Numbered from the stretch's first letter, positions 26,275-34,984 are shown. The stretch: 64,000 nt of DNA from Catenovulum adriaticum (GCF_026725475.1 NZ_CP109965.1:372001-436000); one strand, 5' to 3'. The notes: generated from the letters alone by a model not told the origin. Program-made: numbers and translations.

Positions 26275-26470
26275 TGAAAAAACGCCTCTTAAGAGGCGTT
26301 TTTTTGAACGGTTAGCTGCTTCCTGTGGTGCGTCCTGCTGATTTCCATGGATTTAGTCTCCGACTAAAACTCGCATCCAGCGTGTCCTTTTCCTTTTACT
26401 TTCATCCTGAATGTCTGGCATCTTGCCTAGTCCTTATTTTCCCTACTTCCTTTGTTTGCGTCCTGCGATA
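26275..26470 (-). ncRNA. CsrB/RsmZ-like CsrA-sequestering small RNA
   Basis: Read on the minus strand this stretch has twelve GGA triplets between 26463 and 26321 (for example AGGACG, AAGGAAG, CAGGATG, AAGGAC, CAGGAAG). At least two sit in loops of perfect small hairpins: TAGTC-GGA-GACTA (26355-26367) and CGC-TGGAT-GCG (26372-26382). It ends with a 20-base perfect palindrome (26281-26300) and T-rich sequence, a strong terminator. No protein frame fits. This is the design of CsrB, CsrC, RsmY and RsmZ RNAs, which titrate the translational regulator CsrA. The 5' end near 26465-26470 is approximate. The length of about 195 bases is shorter than E. coli CsrB. Confidence 0.82.
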
Positions 26471-26625
26471 TAAATACTAGACGAATTGGCTATTTGTTCC
26501 AGCACCTATACAAGATATATATTTAGCATAAATTCACGTTGTAAACTAATATACTTACTAAACAATTAGTTAAAGTGTGAACTAGGACTATTTCCACGTG
26601 TTTTAACCGTAAAGGCTTTCACTGA

Positions 26626-26643
26626 GTGAAGATATCTCTTACA
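26626..26643 (-). promoter_or_regulatory. UvrY/GacA-type box upstream of the CsrB-like RNA
   Basis: On the minus strand the site reads TGTAAGAGATATCTTCAC. It matches 13 of 18 positions of the known UvrY/GacA inverted repeat (TGTGAGAGATCTCTTACA), with one half-site perfect. It lies about 155-175 bases upstream of the likely RNA start, the kind of distance seen for csrB in E. coli. The rest of the gap 26471-26719 shows no gene. Confidence 0.6.
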
Positions 26644-26719
26644 GCTTGCACAGCGAATGACTAATTCTTGTATGTACTGCACTGTGAATTATTTTAGAGA
26701 TAAGGGATATTTTAGGGAG

Positions 26720-26752
26720 AAAAGATGATGAGCGTATTATTAGCTCATCATC
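26720..26752 (-). terminator. Terminator after yceI
   Basis: A 10-bp perfect stem GATGATGAGC / GCTCATCATC with a nine-base loop; on the minus strand it is followed by TTTTCTCCC. It lies just after the yceI stop. Confidence 0.8.
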
Positions 26753-26765
26753 AAATTTGTGGATG

Positions 26766-27353
26766 TTATTGGCGTATGCCTTCGACATGTAAATCTAAAT
26801 AAACATGAGTAGAGGCTGGGCCTAAATTAAAATCAATACCATAATCTTTTAATGCAAACTCAGTAGTACCACTAAAACCAGCGCGATAACCACCCCAAGG
26901 GTCTTTACCTTCACCTATCTTGCTCGCCATAATGCTTAAGTCATTGGTAACACCATTTAGCGTAAATTTTCCTTTAATTTCAAACTTTCCATCTTTTGCG
27001 GGCGTAATAGATGTGCTTACAAATTTAGCAGTTGAATGTTTGCTGGTATCTAAAAAATCTTCACCGCGCAAATGTTTATCTCGTCTAGCGTGGTTGGTAT
27101 CAACACTACTGGTATCTATGCTGACTGATACTTTAGCCTGTTCAAGGTTATCTGGTTCATAGCTAAATTTGCCTTCAAACTGGTTGAAACGACCTTGTAG
27201 CCAACTGTAACCAAGGTGTTTTACTTTAAAATTAATTGAGGCGTGAGCACCTTTCTGGTCGTCATCTATAACATAGTCTGCGGCAATTGCAGAATGAGAT
27301 AAGGTCATGCCAAGTAATGCAGCCGATAACAAACTGGTTCGTATTTTACTCAT
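26766..27353 (-). CDS. yceI: YceI family periplasmic lipid-binding-like protein
   Basis: Protein of 195 residues (E. coli 191). A signal peptide ends at AIA/ADY (about residue 24). The mature part is the YceI lipocalin-like barrel: INFKVKHLGYSWLQGRF, VDTNHARRDKHLRGEDFLD, and a C-terminal FNLGPASTHVYLDLHVEGIRQ. Family members bind isoprenoid-type lipids. It is downstream of the cytochrome b561 gene with nine bases between, the same pair as E. coli yceJ-yceI. Confidence 0.93.
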   Translation of the reverse strand: MSKIRTSLLSAALLGMTLSHSAIAADYVIDDDQKGAHASINFKVKHLGYSWLQGRFNQFEGKFSYEPDNLEQAKVSVSIDTSSVDTNHARRDKHLRGEDFLDTSKHSTAKFVSTSITPAKDGKFEIKGKFTLNGVTNDLSIMASKIGEGKDPWGGYRAGFSGTTEFALKDYGIDFNLGPASTHVYLDLHVEGIRQ

Positions 27354-27362
27354 AACTCTTCC

Positions 27363-27902
27363 TTATTTTAGGGGGGTGATACGTTTAATAATGTGATCTT
27401 TATAAAAAAACTGATGTTGCACAAAAGCTAATATGTGCAGTATTACCGTGCAGATGAGCAAGTAAGCCGTATATTGATGGACTAAGCCTGCATTGTCTGC
27501 CTGAATATCTCCATAGCTTATTAAGGCTGGTACCGAAAACCAATCAAATACAAGGACGGGTTTGCCACTGGCGGTAGACATTAAATAGCCGCTGACTAGT
27601 ATAATAAAAATACAAACATACATTAATATATGAGTAAATTCAGCTGCTTTATGTTGCCATTTTGGGATATTACTGACGGGTTCCGGCTGTGTTTGAACGC
27701 ACCGGGCTATAATTCTGACGAATAGAATTATAAATAACAGTATTCCTAGGCTTTTATGTATATCTGGTGCGCGTTGGTACCATGTGTGGTAATAACTTAA
27801 TTCCACCATCCAAATACCTAAGATAAATAAGCCTATTATTAAAGGTGCTGATAGCCAGTGGATGATTTGAATAATAGTGGAATGAGATTGAGGTTTACTC
27901 AT
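27363..27902 (-). CDS. Cytochrome b561 family membrane protein (YceJ-like)
   Basis: Protein of 179 residues with four membrane helices and conserved histidines for haem b (IIQIIHWLSAPL, DIHKSLGILLF, HKAAEFTHILMY, HILAFVQHQFF). It is an inner-membrane electron carrier by family; the electron partner is unknown. Coupled with yceI downstream, which suggests a shared role in quinone or lipid redox chemistry. Confidence 0.88.
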   Translation of the reverse strand: MSKPQSHSTIIQIIHWLSAPLIIGLFILGIWMVELSYYHTWYQRAPDIHKSLGILLFIILFVRIIARCVQTQPEPVSNIPKWQHKAAEFTHILMYVCIFIILVSGYLMSTASGKPVLVFDWFSVPALISYGDIQADNAGLVHQYTAYLLICTVILHILAFVQHQFFYKDHIIKRITPLK

Positions 27903-28219
27903 TTGGTTTCCTGTAAATATTTAGGTGCATATAGCGGTTGAATAGTTTGCTAAGTTAAGATTGACTCTCGAACAAGTTGAGAGTTCAGTTTACTTAATTT
28001 AGTAATTAGTTAGTATTGCTTACATTAGCATTAGTTGCGGTTTATTTGAGTTATATTTTTTTATTATAATTGTTATATTTTCATTGGCAATTTTAGATTT
28101 TGGGAGCAATTTCTTTTTTTTTATTAAAAATTAGAGAAAAAGCTAATTTAGGCTTGAGATATAAATCGCGGCATAGCATTATCTTCTAAGGCGAAATTTA
28201 ATTTATAACAATAGGGAAC

Positions 28220-29059
28220 ATGACTATGGTACAAAAGTGTTTATTTCCAGTAGCTGGCTACGGAACTCGATTTTTACCGGCAACAAAAGCTCAAGCAAAA
28301 GAGATGCTGCCAATTGTAAATAAGCCTTTGATTCAATATGGCGTAGAAGAAGCATTAGAAGCTGGAATGCAGCAAGTAGGTTTCGTAACAGGCAGAACGA
28401 AGCGTGCGATTGCAGATCACTTTGATATTTCATATGAATTAGAGAATGAAATTTCAGGTAGTAGTAAAGAGTGTTATTTAGAATCTATTCGTTACGTTAT
28501 TAATCATGGTATTTTCTCTTATACCCGTCAACCAGAAATGAAGGGCTTAGGCCATGCTATTTTGTGTGGTGAGACATTAATTGGTAACAATCCGTTTGGG
28601 GTAATTTTAGCGGATGATTTATGCTTACCTGAAACCATAGGTGGCGAAGGTGTTATGTCACAAATGGCTAAAATTCATGAAGAAACTGGCTGTTCAGTGG
28701 TTGCATTAATGGAAGTACCTGAAGAAAACATTTCAAAATATGGTGTCATTGCAGGAGAAGACATTGGCGGCGGTCGATACCAAGTCAGTAATATGGTTGA
28801 AAAACCAGCAAAAGAAGATGCGCCATCTAACTTAGCTATTATTGGCCGTTACATACTAACACCTGATATTTTTGATATTATTCGCAGTACACCACCTGGC
28901 AAAAATGGTGAAATTCAATTAACAGATGCTCTTTTAGCGCAAGCTAAACAAGGTAAAGTTATTGGCTATAAATTTAAAGGCACACGTTTTGACTGTGGTA
29001 GTGTTGAAGGTTTTGTTGAAGCCACTAACTATGTATTTGAAAACATTTACTCTAAGTAA
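28220..29059 (+). CDS. galU: UTP-glucose-1-phosphate uridylyltransferase
   Basis: Protein of 279 residues, slightly shorter than the roughly 300 of E. coli GalU. The nucleotide-binding segment is FPVAGYGTRFLPATKAQAKEM (9-29), followed by KGLGHAILCGE, ILADDLCLPE and the KNGEIQLTDAL motif. It makes UDP-glucose for envelope polysaccharides and galactose metabolism. Its upstream gap (27903-28219) is AT-rich with a small inverted repeat ACTCTC / GAGAGT at about 27964-27984 and no gene. Confidence 0.95.
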   Translation: MTMVQKCLFPVAGYGTRFLPATKAQAKEMLPIVNKPLIQYGVEEALEAGMQQVGFVTGRTKRAIADHFDISYELENEISGSSKECYLESIRYVINHGIFSYTRQPEMKGLGHAILCGETLIGNNPFGVILADDLCLPETIGGEGVMSQMAKIHEETGCSVVALMEVPEENISKYGVIAGEDIGGGRYQVSNMVEKPAKEDAPSNLAIIGRYILTPDIFDIIRSTPPGKNGEIQLTDALLAQAKQGKVIGYKFKGTRFDCGSVEGFVEATNYVFENIYSK

Positions 29060-29094
29060 TCTTAACTCGGTTTAATGACTCGGTTTAATGAATA

Positions 29095-29203
29095 GGTTTC
29101 AAACGGCATTTTTTTGCGGGGACTGCGTTAAATTCGCTTGCAATAGGCTAGCTATTGATGCGTGGATTTGCCTTGTCCACACAAAAAATTCTCGTTAGAA
29201 ACC
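29095..29203. repeat. Imperfect inverted-repeat element after galU (MITE/REP-like)
   Basis: A 109-base segment begins GGTTTCAAACG and ends CGTTAGAAACC (10 of 11 complementary). Poly-T and poly-A tracts lie inside the ends, and it is centred exactly on GCTAGC (29147-29152) within CAATAGGCTAGCTATTG. It could fold into one long interrupted hairpin. It contains no gene. It may be a dispersed intergenic repeat; no transposase or target duplication is visible. Confidence 0.55.
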
Positions 29204-29241
29204 ATGCAGAGCTATAAGGTTAAATCATTCAATTAGTCAGG

Positions 29242-29275
29242 ATACACCTTAACCCGAGTTGAGGTTAAGGTGTAT
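29242..29275. repeat. 13-base inverted repeat before the crsR 3' end
   Basis: Perfect arms ATACACCTTAACC / GGTTAAGGTGTAT with an eight-base loop. There is no T tract on either strand, so it is not a classical terminator, although it lies between the convergent ends of galU and the response-regulator phosphatase. Confidence 0.6.
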
Positions 29276-29329
29276 AAAGTCTACTTTGAGCTGATATAAA
29301 TAGTCCAAACGCAATTAAATGTGTTTGGA

Positions 29330-30985
29330 CTATTCACTTAATAAATAGTCGACCTCAATTGTTCTTCCCCCGTTCTTATAATCAAGTTTGTCGCCCAGTT
29401 CTGCGATAAGGGTTAACCCGCGACCATGTTGATCTTTTTGGTTTAACATTTTATTAAGCAAGCAGGTATCAAAGCCTCTACCACTATCCGTAATGGCTAG
29501 CCGAACGGTTTTTTCAGTTGGTAAATAAGTGACTTCTAGCTTTAAAAAGCCATCTTGTAAATTTTCTAATGCATTTTGACGCTGACTATAAAATTCAAAA
29601 AAACCATCTTCTGCATCTTTTAAATTGGAGTCTAATTCTAATAAGCCGTGATCAACCGAGTTATTGTACATTTCTGCTAATAGCAAAAAGAGCGTCGAAC
29701 GGTGTTTTTCCATGCCACTAAAAGCAGAGATCATATCAATTACTTGTGCTATAGGATCTTGTGTTCGAATATCATCCGGCAATAATTTTAATTGAATACC
29801 CCAGGGTAATTGTGAAATTTCATTTTCATCTTGTGGTAAATCATCCTCCGCAGCTAGACACTTTAATTGTGCGATGGATAAATCGTCAGCTTGTTCCGTT
29901 GTGCCTCGAAAATGATCTAAATGAGCAATTAAATCTTTTAATTCAGCTTTTGGATTATGCTGATAGAATGTTTCAAGCCGTTGCTCACCAAACATTTCAT
30001 CATTGTGGTTCATTGTTTCTGTCACCCCATCAGTAAAAACCAACAGACGGTCATGTGGTGTGACATCACAATTAACCATGGTAGATTCAAACTCACTCCC
30101 CTCCAAAATACCAAGTGCCATATGCTGAGGCATTATTTTTTGCTTTAGCCCTTGGGTATCATCAATCACAAAAATTTCTGGCATGCCTCCTGACCAAATA
30201 GAAACGGCCTTTCCACTGTTTGAAAGCTCAATGATGGTGGCAGCACAAAACATATCATCAGGTAATAAATTGAGTAGTTGGGTATTTATGGTTTTAGCAA
30301 TATCGCCTACGATTTGACCTTCGTTTGTCATCGAAAAAAACGTTTGCGCAGTTGGCAAGGCACCCACGGCTGCTGCCAAACCATGGCCCGTAAAATCACC
30401 TAAAAATACATACGTGCCGCCTAGTGGACTTCGGTTTGTTAAAAATAGATCGCCGTTAAACATTGAAGCGGGCGACAAATAGTGGCTAACAATTTCGTCT
30501 AGATATTGATTGTTAGAAAAGGCATTAGAAAAAATATGCTCAACAATAGCGTGTTCACGTTCGGTTTGGTTTTGATGATATTTAAGTGTGTTTCTTTGTT
30601 CCAGTAATCGCTGAGATAGCTCACGGGTGCGTGCGTGAGCTTTAATTTTGGCCGATAACAAAACTTTATCAAAGGGTTTAGTTAAAAAATCGTCACCACC
30701 TACTTCAAGACATTGCAGCATTGAATCTTGGTCATCTAACGAAGTAATAAAAATAATAGGTAAATGCAAATCACCCGAGAGGGTTTTTAATATAGGGGCG
30801 GTTTCAAAACCGTCCATTACTGGCATGATGACATCCAGTAAAATGATGTCAGGCTGAGTTTGCTCAAAGGTTTCTAATGCATGCTTGCCATTTTCGGCAT
30901 GAAAAACCTGATAGCCTTCTAATTCAAGCATATATTGAAGCATGGTGCGGTTTAGCTCTTGATCATCCACTACCAAGATTCGCAT
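29330..30985 (-). CDS. Response regulator with PP2C phosphatase and HATPase kinase domains (CrsR-like)
   Basis: Protein of 551 residues with three modules. A receiver domain (1-120) has Asp51 in LLDVIMPVMDG and Lys103 in LTKPF. A SpoIIE/PP2C phosphatase domain (about 165-385) has metal aspartates in FNGDLFL, GDFTGHG, FTDGVTE and ADDLSIA. A C-terminal serine-kinase ATPase (about 405-551) has the N-box AEMYNNSVDHG, ITDSGRGFD and HGRGLTLI. The same architecture is known for CrsR of Shewanella, which switches an anti-sigma antagonist to control RpoS activity. The STAS partner gene lies 75 bases upstream. Confidence 0.85.
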   Translation of the reverse strand: MRILVVDDQELNRTMLQYMLELEGYQVFHAENGKHALETFEQTQPDIILLDVIMPVMDGFETAPILKTLSGDLHLPIIFITSLDDQDSMLQCLEVGGDDFLTKPFDKVLLSAKIKAHARTRELSQRLLEQRNTLKYHQNQTEREHAIVEHIFSNAFSNNQYLDEIVSHYLSPASMFNGDLFLTNRSPLGGTYVFLGDFTGHGLAAAVGALPTAQTFFSMTNEGQIVGDIAKTINTQLLNLLPDDMFCAATIIELSNSGKAVSIWSGGMPEIFVIDDTQGLKQKIMPQHMALGILEGSEFESTMVNCDVTPHDRLLVFTDGVTETMNHNDEMFGEQRLETFYQHNPKAELKDLIAHLDHFRGTTEQADDLSIAQLKCLAAEDDLPQDENEISQLPWGIQLKLLPDDIRTQDPIAQVIDMISAFSGMEKHRSTLFLLLAEMYNNSVDHGLLELDSNLKDAEDGFFEFYSQRQNALENLQDGFLKLEVTYLPTEKTVRLAITDSGRGFDTCLLNKMLNQKDQHGRGLTLIAELGDKLDYKNGGRTIEVDYLLSE

Positions 30986-31060
30986 AAGAGGACTCTCCTT
31001 GTAAGCGATAGCATTGAGGTAATAAATCTCAGCGAGTTATGTAAATAGTTAACGTTAGAT

Positions 31061-31366
31061 TTAATCAATATTAAATTTTTTATCAAAGCGAGAAATTTGC
31101 AATATCTTTTTTATCTGCGGGCGGCAATTACTAATGGTAATGGATGAAACCTTATCACCTAAGTTTTTTTGCATGTTAAGTAACATGCCTAAGGCTGATG
31201 AATCCATGTATTCGGTATTTCGTAAATCAATGATTACCTTGGGTTTATTGTCACCAATATCTTGATAAGCAGCTCTAAATTCTTGAACTAAATTAAAATC
31301 GAATTTACCATCAATTTGAATTGTAAAAGTTTCTTTATCGGCCGAAAGGTTTTTTGTTAGGCTCAT
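31061..31366 (-). CDS. STAS-domain anti-sigma factor antagonist (CrsA-like)
   Basis: Protein of 101 residues made of a single STAS domain. The phosphorylatable serine lies in YMDSSALGMLL (Ser56 or Ser57), the family position. It is expected to be phosphorylated by the kinase domain and dephosphorylated by the PP2C domain of the next gene, thereby freeing or binding an anti-sigma or output protein not encoded here. Confidence 0.87.
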   Translation of the reverse strand: MSLTKNLSADKETFTIQIDGKFDFNLVQEFRAAYQDIGDNKPKVIIDLRNTEYMDSSALGMLLNMQKNLGDKVSSITISNCRPQIKKILQISRFDKKFNID

Positions 31367-31576
31367 ATTGAGTCTTCCTTTTTATTATTCCATACAATAA
31401 TTAATTAAATTGAGTTTAGCAGCTAGAAATCATTTGTGAATGGCGAGGTTAATATTATTTTACTAAAGTGCGAACTTTAAAAATTAACAAAATTTAAATA
31501 GAAAATAGTGACATAAGGGGGGAGTGCAGGGTATAACTATTTAGATATCTAGCATAATAAAGGTGTGCCTATTTTT

Positions 31577-32374
31577 ATGAGTCAATTAGCTCCTGAAGAT
31601 TTATCTATTTTGTTGGTCGAACCATCTCCAGTTCAACGCAAAGTGATTATTAAACATTTACAACAAGAATCTATCACTCAAATAGAGCAAGCTGAAGATA
31701 TTCAATCCGCTCAAGCTTCGGTTGCTCAACATGTTCCAGATTTAATTGTTTGTGCGCTTCACTTTAAAGATGGTACAGGACTCGAACTGTTAAACCATAT
31801 CAGACACCAAAATACATCTGCTGATGTGCCTTTTATGTTGGTTTCAAGCGAATGGCGAAAAGAACAGTTAGAAGAATTTAAGCAAGCGGGGGTTGTGGCT
31901 ATTTTACCCAAACCTTTTGACTCGGCTCATTTAGCAACAGCGATTAACTCAACCATTGATTTGCTGTCTAATGATGAATTAGAGCTTGAGCTATTTGACG
32001 TGCACGATGTACGTGTATTATTAGTGGATGATAGTAAACTGGCTCGAAACCACATTAAACGAGTGTTACTCAATTTAGGCATAAAACGAATAACAGAAGC
32101 AGAAAATGGAGCTCAGGCTAAACAAATATTAATAGATAATATGTTTGACTTAGTGGTGACGGATTTTAATATGCCAGAGCTAGATGGCCGCGAATTAACC
32201 GAGTACATTCGTCAGCAAAGCCAGCAATCGCATATTCCAATTTTAATGGTCAGTTCAGAAGCCAACGATGCTCATTTAGCGCATATTGAACGTTCAGGTG
32301 TGAACGCGATCTGCGATAAGCCTTTTGAACCTAACATGGTTAAAAAAATACTGTTTGGCTTATTAAACCAATAA
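31577..32374 (+). CDS. Double receiver-domain protein, first domain degenerate
   Basis: Protein of 265 residues with two receiver domains and no output domain. In the first (about 8-125) the phosphoacceptor aspartate is replaced: the motif reads LIVCALHFKDGTG with Ala where Asp is expected, and the acidic pair reads VEPS; the conserved lysine is kept (LPKPF). The second (about 143-265) is complete: LLVDDSK, VVTDFNMPELDG, LMVSSE, DKPF. The ATG at 31577 is preferred over a GTG 12 bases upstream. It is divergent from the STAS gene and may share its signalling circuit. Single-domain-type regulators of this kind relay phosphate or act by protein contact. Confidence 0.82.
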   Translation: MSQLAPEDLSILLVEPSPVQRKVIIKHLQQESITQIEQAEDIQSAQASVAQHVPDLIVCALHFKDGTGLELLNHIRHQNTSADVPFMLVSSEWRKEQLEEFKQAGVVAILPKPFDSAHLATAINSTIDLLSNDELELELFDVHDVRVLLVDDSKLARNHIKRVLLNLGIKRITEAENGAQAKQILIDNMFDLVVTDFNMPELDGRELTEYIRQQSQQSHIPILMVSSEANDAHLAHIERSGVNAICDKPFEPNMVKKILFGLLNQ

Positions 32375-32568
32375 TAGTGCAGCCCTGATAGCCGCATCTA
32401 GTTTATTTTTTGCCCTGTTTTTTAGACAAAATGCAATTATTACTTTTTAAGCTTGGCTGGCAATGATAAACTACGCCGCCCAATTAATCTGATTCAGATT
32501 ATATTAGGGTATAGGTAGCCGTTTTGGTCGCGAAGTGGCTACATTTCATTTTTTATCGGAGTATATTT

Positions 32569-33189
32569 ATGTCAACTATCGAATTAACCGCAAATGTGCG
32601 TAGCGATTTGGGGAAAGGTGCGAGCCGCCGCCTACGTCACGCAGATCTAATCCCAGCTGTAGTTTATGGCGCTAACAAAGATGCTGTATCTATCGCTTTA
32701 GAACACCGCTTAGTAATTAAAGCACAAGAGCAAGAAAGCTTTTATTCTCAAGTTATTAATTTAGTGATTGACGGTGAGAAAAACGATGTAATCGTTAAAG
32801 ATATTCAACGTCATCCGTTCAAGCCAAAAATTATGCACGTTGACTTTTTACGTGTTGTTGCTGGTCAAGAAATTCACACAACTATTCCAGTTCACTTTGT
32901 TAATGAAGACAAGCCAGCTAAAGCTGGTGGTGTAGTTTCTCACCACGTAACTGAAATTGAAATTGCTTGTTTACCAAAAGACTTACCAGAGTTTATTGAA
33001 GTAGACGTTGCAGCACTTAAAGTGGGTGACTCACTACATTTAACTGATGTTACATTGCCTGCAGGCGTTAGCTCAGTTGAATTAGCTAAAGGCGAAGATC
33101 ACGATGTTGCTATCGTAACTGTAGATAAGCCTAAAGCTTCAGCAGCAGACGAAGACGACGCTGACGAAGCTGAAACAGACGCTGAATAA
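32569..33189 (+). CDS. rplY: 50S ribosomal protein L25, long (CTC/TL5) form
   Basis: Protein of 206 residues: an N-terminal 5S-rRNA-binding L25 domain (1-95, ANVRSDLGKGASRRLR, PAVVYG) and a C-terminal beta domain (about 100-190) with an acidic tail. E. coli has only the short form; the long form is common elsewhere. ATG at 32569 is supported by CGGAG seven bases upstream. It is the first gene of rplY-pth-ychF. The leader contains a small inverted repeat AATCTGA / TCAGATT at 32486-32500. Confidence 0.96.
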   Translation: MSTIELTANVRSDLGKGASRRLRHADLIPAVVYGANKDAVSIALEHRLVIKAQEQESFYSQVINLVIDGEKNDVIVKDIQRHPFKPKIMHVDFLRVVAGQEIHTTIPVHFVNEDKPAKAGGVVSHHVTEIEIACLPKDLPEFIEVDVAALKVGDSLHLTDVTLPAGVSSVELAKGEDHDVAIVTVDKPKASAADEDDADEAETDAE

Positions 33190-33206
33190 TATCGGGTCTA
33201 TACCTG

Positions 33207-33794
33207 ATGACAGAGACTGTTAAATTAATCGTGGGCCTGGGAAATCCGGGCCGCGAATATGAAAGAACTCGCCATAATGCTGGAGAGTGGTACGTCCGCG
33301 AACTAGCGCAAAGATATAACGCTCAACTCAAACTCGATCCTAAATATTTTGGTTTCACGGGTTTAATTCAAATTAACGGCCAAGACCTACGTTTACTTAT
33401 CCCAACTACTTTTATGAATAGAAGTGGACAAGCGGTCGCAGCTCTAGCTCAGTTTTATAAAATTCCGGCAGAACAAATTTTAATTGCCCATGATGAGTTA
33501 GATATACCCCCTGGTGTTGCAAAATTTAAACGCGGAGGCGGCCATGGTGGTCACAATGGTTTAAAAGACAGCATTAGTCGACTGGCAAATAATAAAGATT
33601 TTTTACGTTTACGTATTGGAATTGGACACCCAGGTCACAGAGAACAAGTAACCGGACACGTTTTAGGCAAAGCGCCAAAAGTTGAGCAAGAAGTAATAGA
33701 TGCCGTGATAGACGAAGCGGTGAGATGCACAGAAGTTTGGTTTCGCGATGGATATACCAAAGCGGTAAGCCGATTACATAGTTTTAAAGCATAA
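33207..33794 (+). CDS. pth: Peptidyl-tRNA hydrolase
   Basis: Protein of 195 residues, usual length. Motifs: IVGLGNPGREYERTRHNAG (catalytic His), FMNRSGQAV, DELDIPPG and KRGGGHGGHNGLKD. It releases tRNA from stalled peptidyl-tRNA. It lies 17 bases after rplY and 11 bases before ychF, so it is an operon member. Confidence 0.98.
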   Translation: MTETVKLIVGLGNPGREYERTRHNAGEWYVRELAQRYNAQLKLDPKYFGFTGLIQINGQDLRLLIPTTFMNRSGQAVAALAQFYKIPAEQILIAHDELDIPPGVAKFKRGGGHGGHNGLKDSISRLANNKDFLRLRIGIGHPGHREQVTGHVLGKAPKVEQEVIDAVIDEAVRCTEVWFRDGYTKAVSRLHSFKA

Positions 33795-33805
33795 GGTTTT
33801 TAGAT

Positions 33806-34897
33806 ATGGGTTTTAAATGCGGTATCGTCGGTTTGCCAAATGTCGGTAAATCAACATTATTTAATGCATTAACAGAAGCGGGCATTGAAGCCGCTAACTT
33901 TCCATTTTGTACCATTGAGCCAAACACAGGGGTTGTACCTGTACCTGATCCAAGATTAGATGCCTTGGCTAAAATTGTAAATCCTCAGCGAATTTTGCCT
34001 ACAACTATGGAATTTGTTGATATTGCAGGTTTAGTTGCAGGTGCTTCTAAAGGTGAAGGGTTAGGTAACAAGTTTTTAGCGAACATTCGCGAAACTGACG
34101 CAATTGGTCATGTGGTTCGTTGTTTTGAAAGTGACAACATAGTTCACGTTGCAGGTAAGGTAAACCCTGCAGAAGATATTGATACTATTAATACTGAACT
34201 TGCCTTATCTGACATGGATACTTGTGAAAAAGCCATGCTGCGCGCTGCTAAAAAAGCGAAAGGCGGTGATAAAGATGCTAAAGCTGAATTAGAAGTATTA
34301 GAAAAGCTAAAACCAGTTTTAGACGAAGGTGAAATGTTACGTAGTGTTGATTTAGAGCCAGAAGAAAAAGCGGCTATATCATACTTAAACTTTTTAACGT
34401 TAAAACCAACCATGTACATTGCAAATGTAAGTGACGATGGTTTTGAAAATAACCCTCATTTAGATGTCGTAAAAGCTATCGCTGAAAAAGAAAACGCGAT
34501 AGTTGTACCTGTTTGTGCTGAAATAGAAGCTGAATTAGCAGACTTAGACGCAGATGACAGAGCTGATTTTATGGCTGACTTAGGTTTAACAGAGCCAGGC
34601 TTAAATCGGGTTATCCGTGGTGGTTACCAACTATTAAATTTACATACTTATTTCACAGCAGGTGTTAAAGAAGTGAGGGCTTGGACCATTAAGGTAAATT
34701 CAACCGCGCCACAAGCGGCTGGTAAAATCCATACTGACTTTGAAAAAGGCTTTATCCGAGCTGAAGTGGTTGGCTATGATGACTACATCGATAATAATGG
34801 TGAATCAGGCGCAAAAGACTCTGGTAAATGGCGTCTTGAAGGTAAAGATTATATCGTTAAAGATGGTGATGTCATTCACTTCCGATTTAACGTGTAA
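33806..34897 (+). CDS. ychF: Redox-regulated ribosome-binding ATPase YchF/OLA1
   Basis: Protein of 363 residues, the exact family length. G1 motif GLPNVGKST (8-16), G3-like DIAGL, coiled-coil insertion (about 130-200) and C-terminal TGS domain (about 280-363, ending VIHFRFNV). YchF prefers ATP over GTP and binds ribosomes; it modulates stress responses. The gene pair pth-ychF is highly conserved. A terminator follows. Confidence 0.98.
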   Translation: MGFKCGIVGLPNVGKSTLFNALTEAGIEAANFPFCTIEPNTGVVPVPDPRLDALAKIVNPQRILPTTMEFVDIAGLVAGASKGEGLGNKFLANIRETDAIGHVVRCFESDNIVHVAGKVNPAEDIDTINTELALSDMDTCEKAMLRAAKKAKGGDKDAKAELEVLEKLKPVLDEGEMLRSVDLEPEEKAAISYLNFLTLKPTMYIANVSDDGFENNPHLDVVKAIAEKENAIVVPVCAEIEAELADLDADDRADFMADLGLTEPGLNRVIRGGYQLLNLHTYFTAGVKEVRAWTIKVNSTAPQAAGKIHTDFEKGFIRAEVVGYDDYIDNNGESGAKDSGKWRLEGKDYIVKDGDVIHFRFNV

Positions 34898-34923
34898 TTA
34901 TAACTTTACATTCGAATTATTAA

Positions 34924-34950
34924 AAAAGCCGCTGTAACAGCGGCTTTTGT
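34924..34950 (+). terminator. Rho-independent terminator after ychF
   Basis: An 11-bp perfect stem AAAAGCCGCTG / CAGCGGCTTTT with a three-base loop. The A/T arms make it potentially bidirectional. Confidence 0.88.
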
Positions 34951-34984
34951 GTTTTTAGGCTGAGCTAGATTAAGTTAGGTCGAT

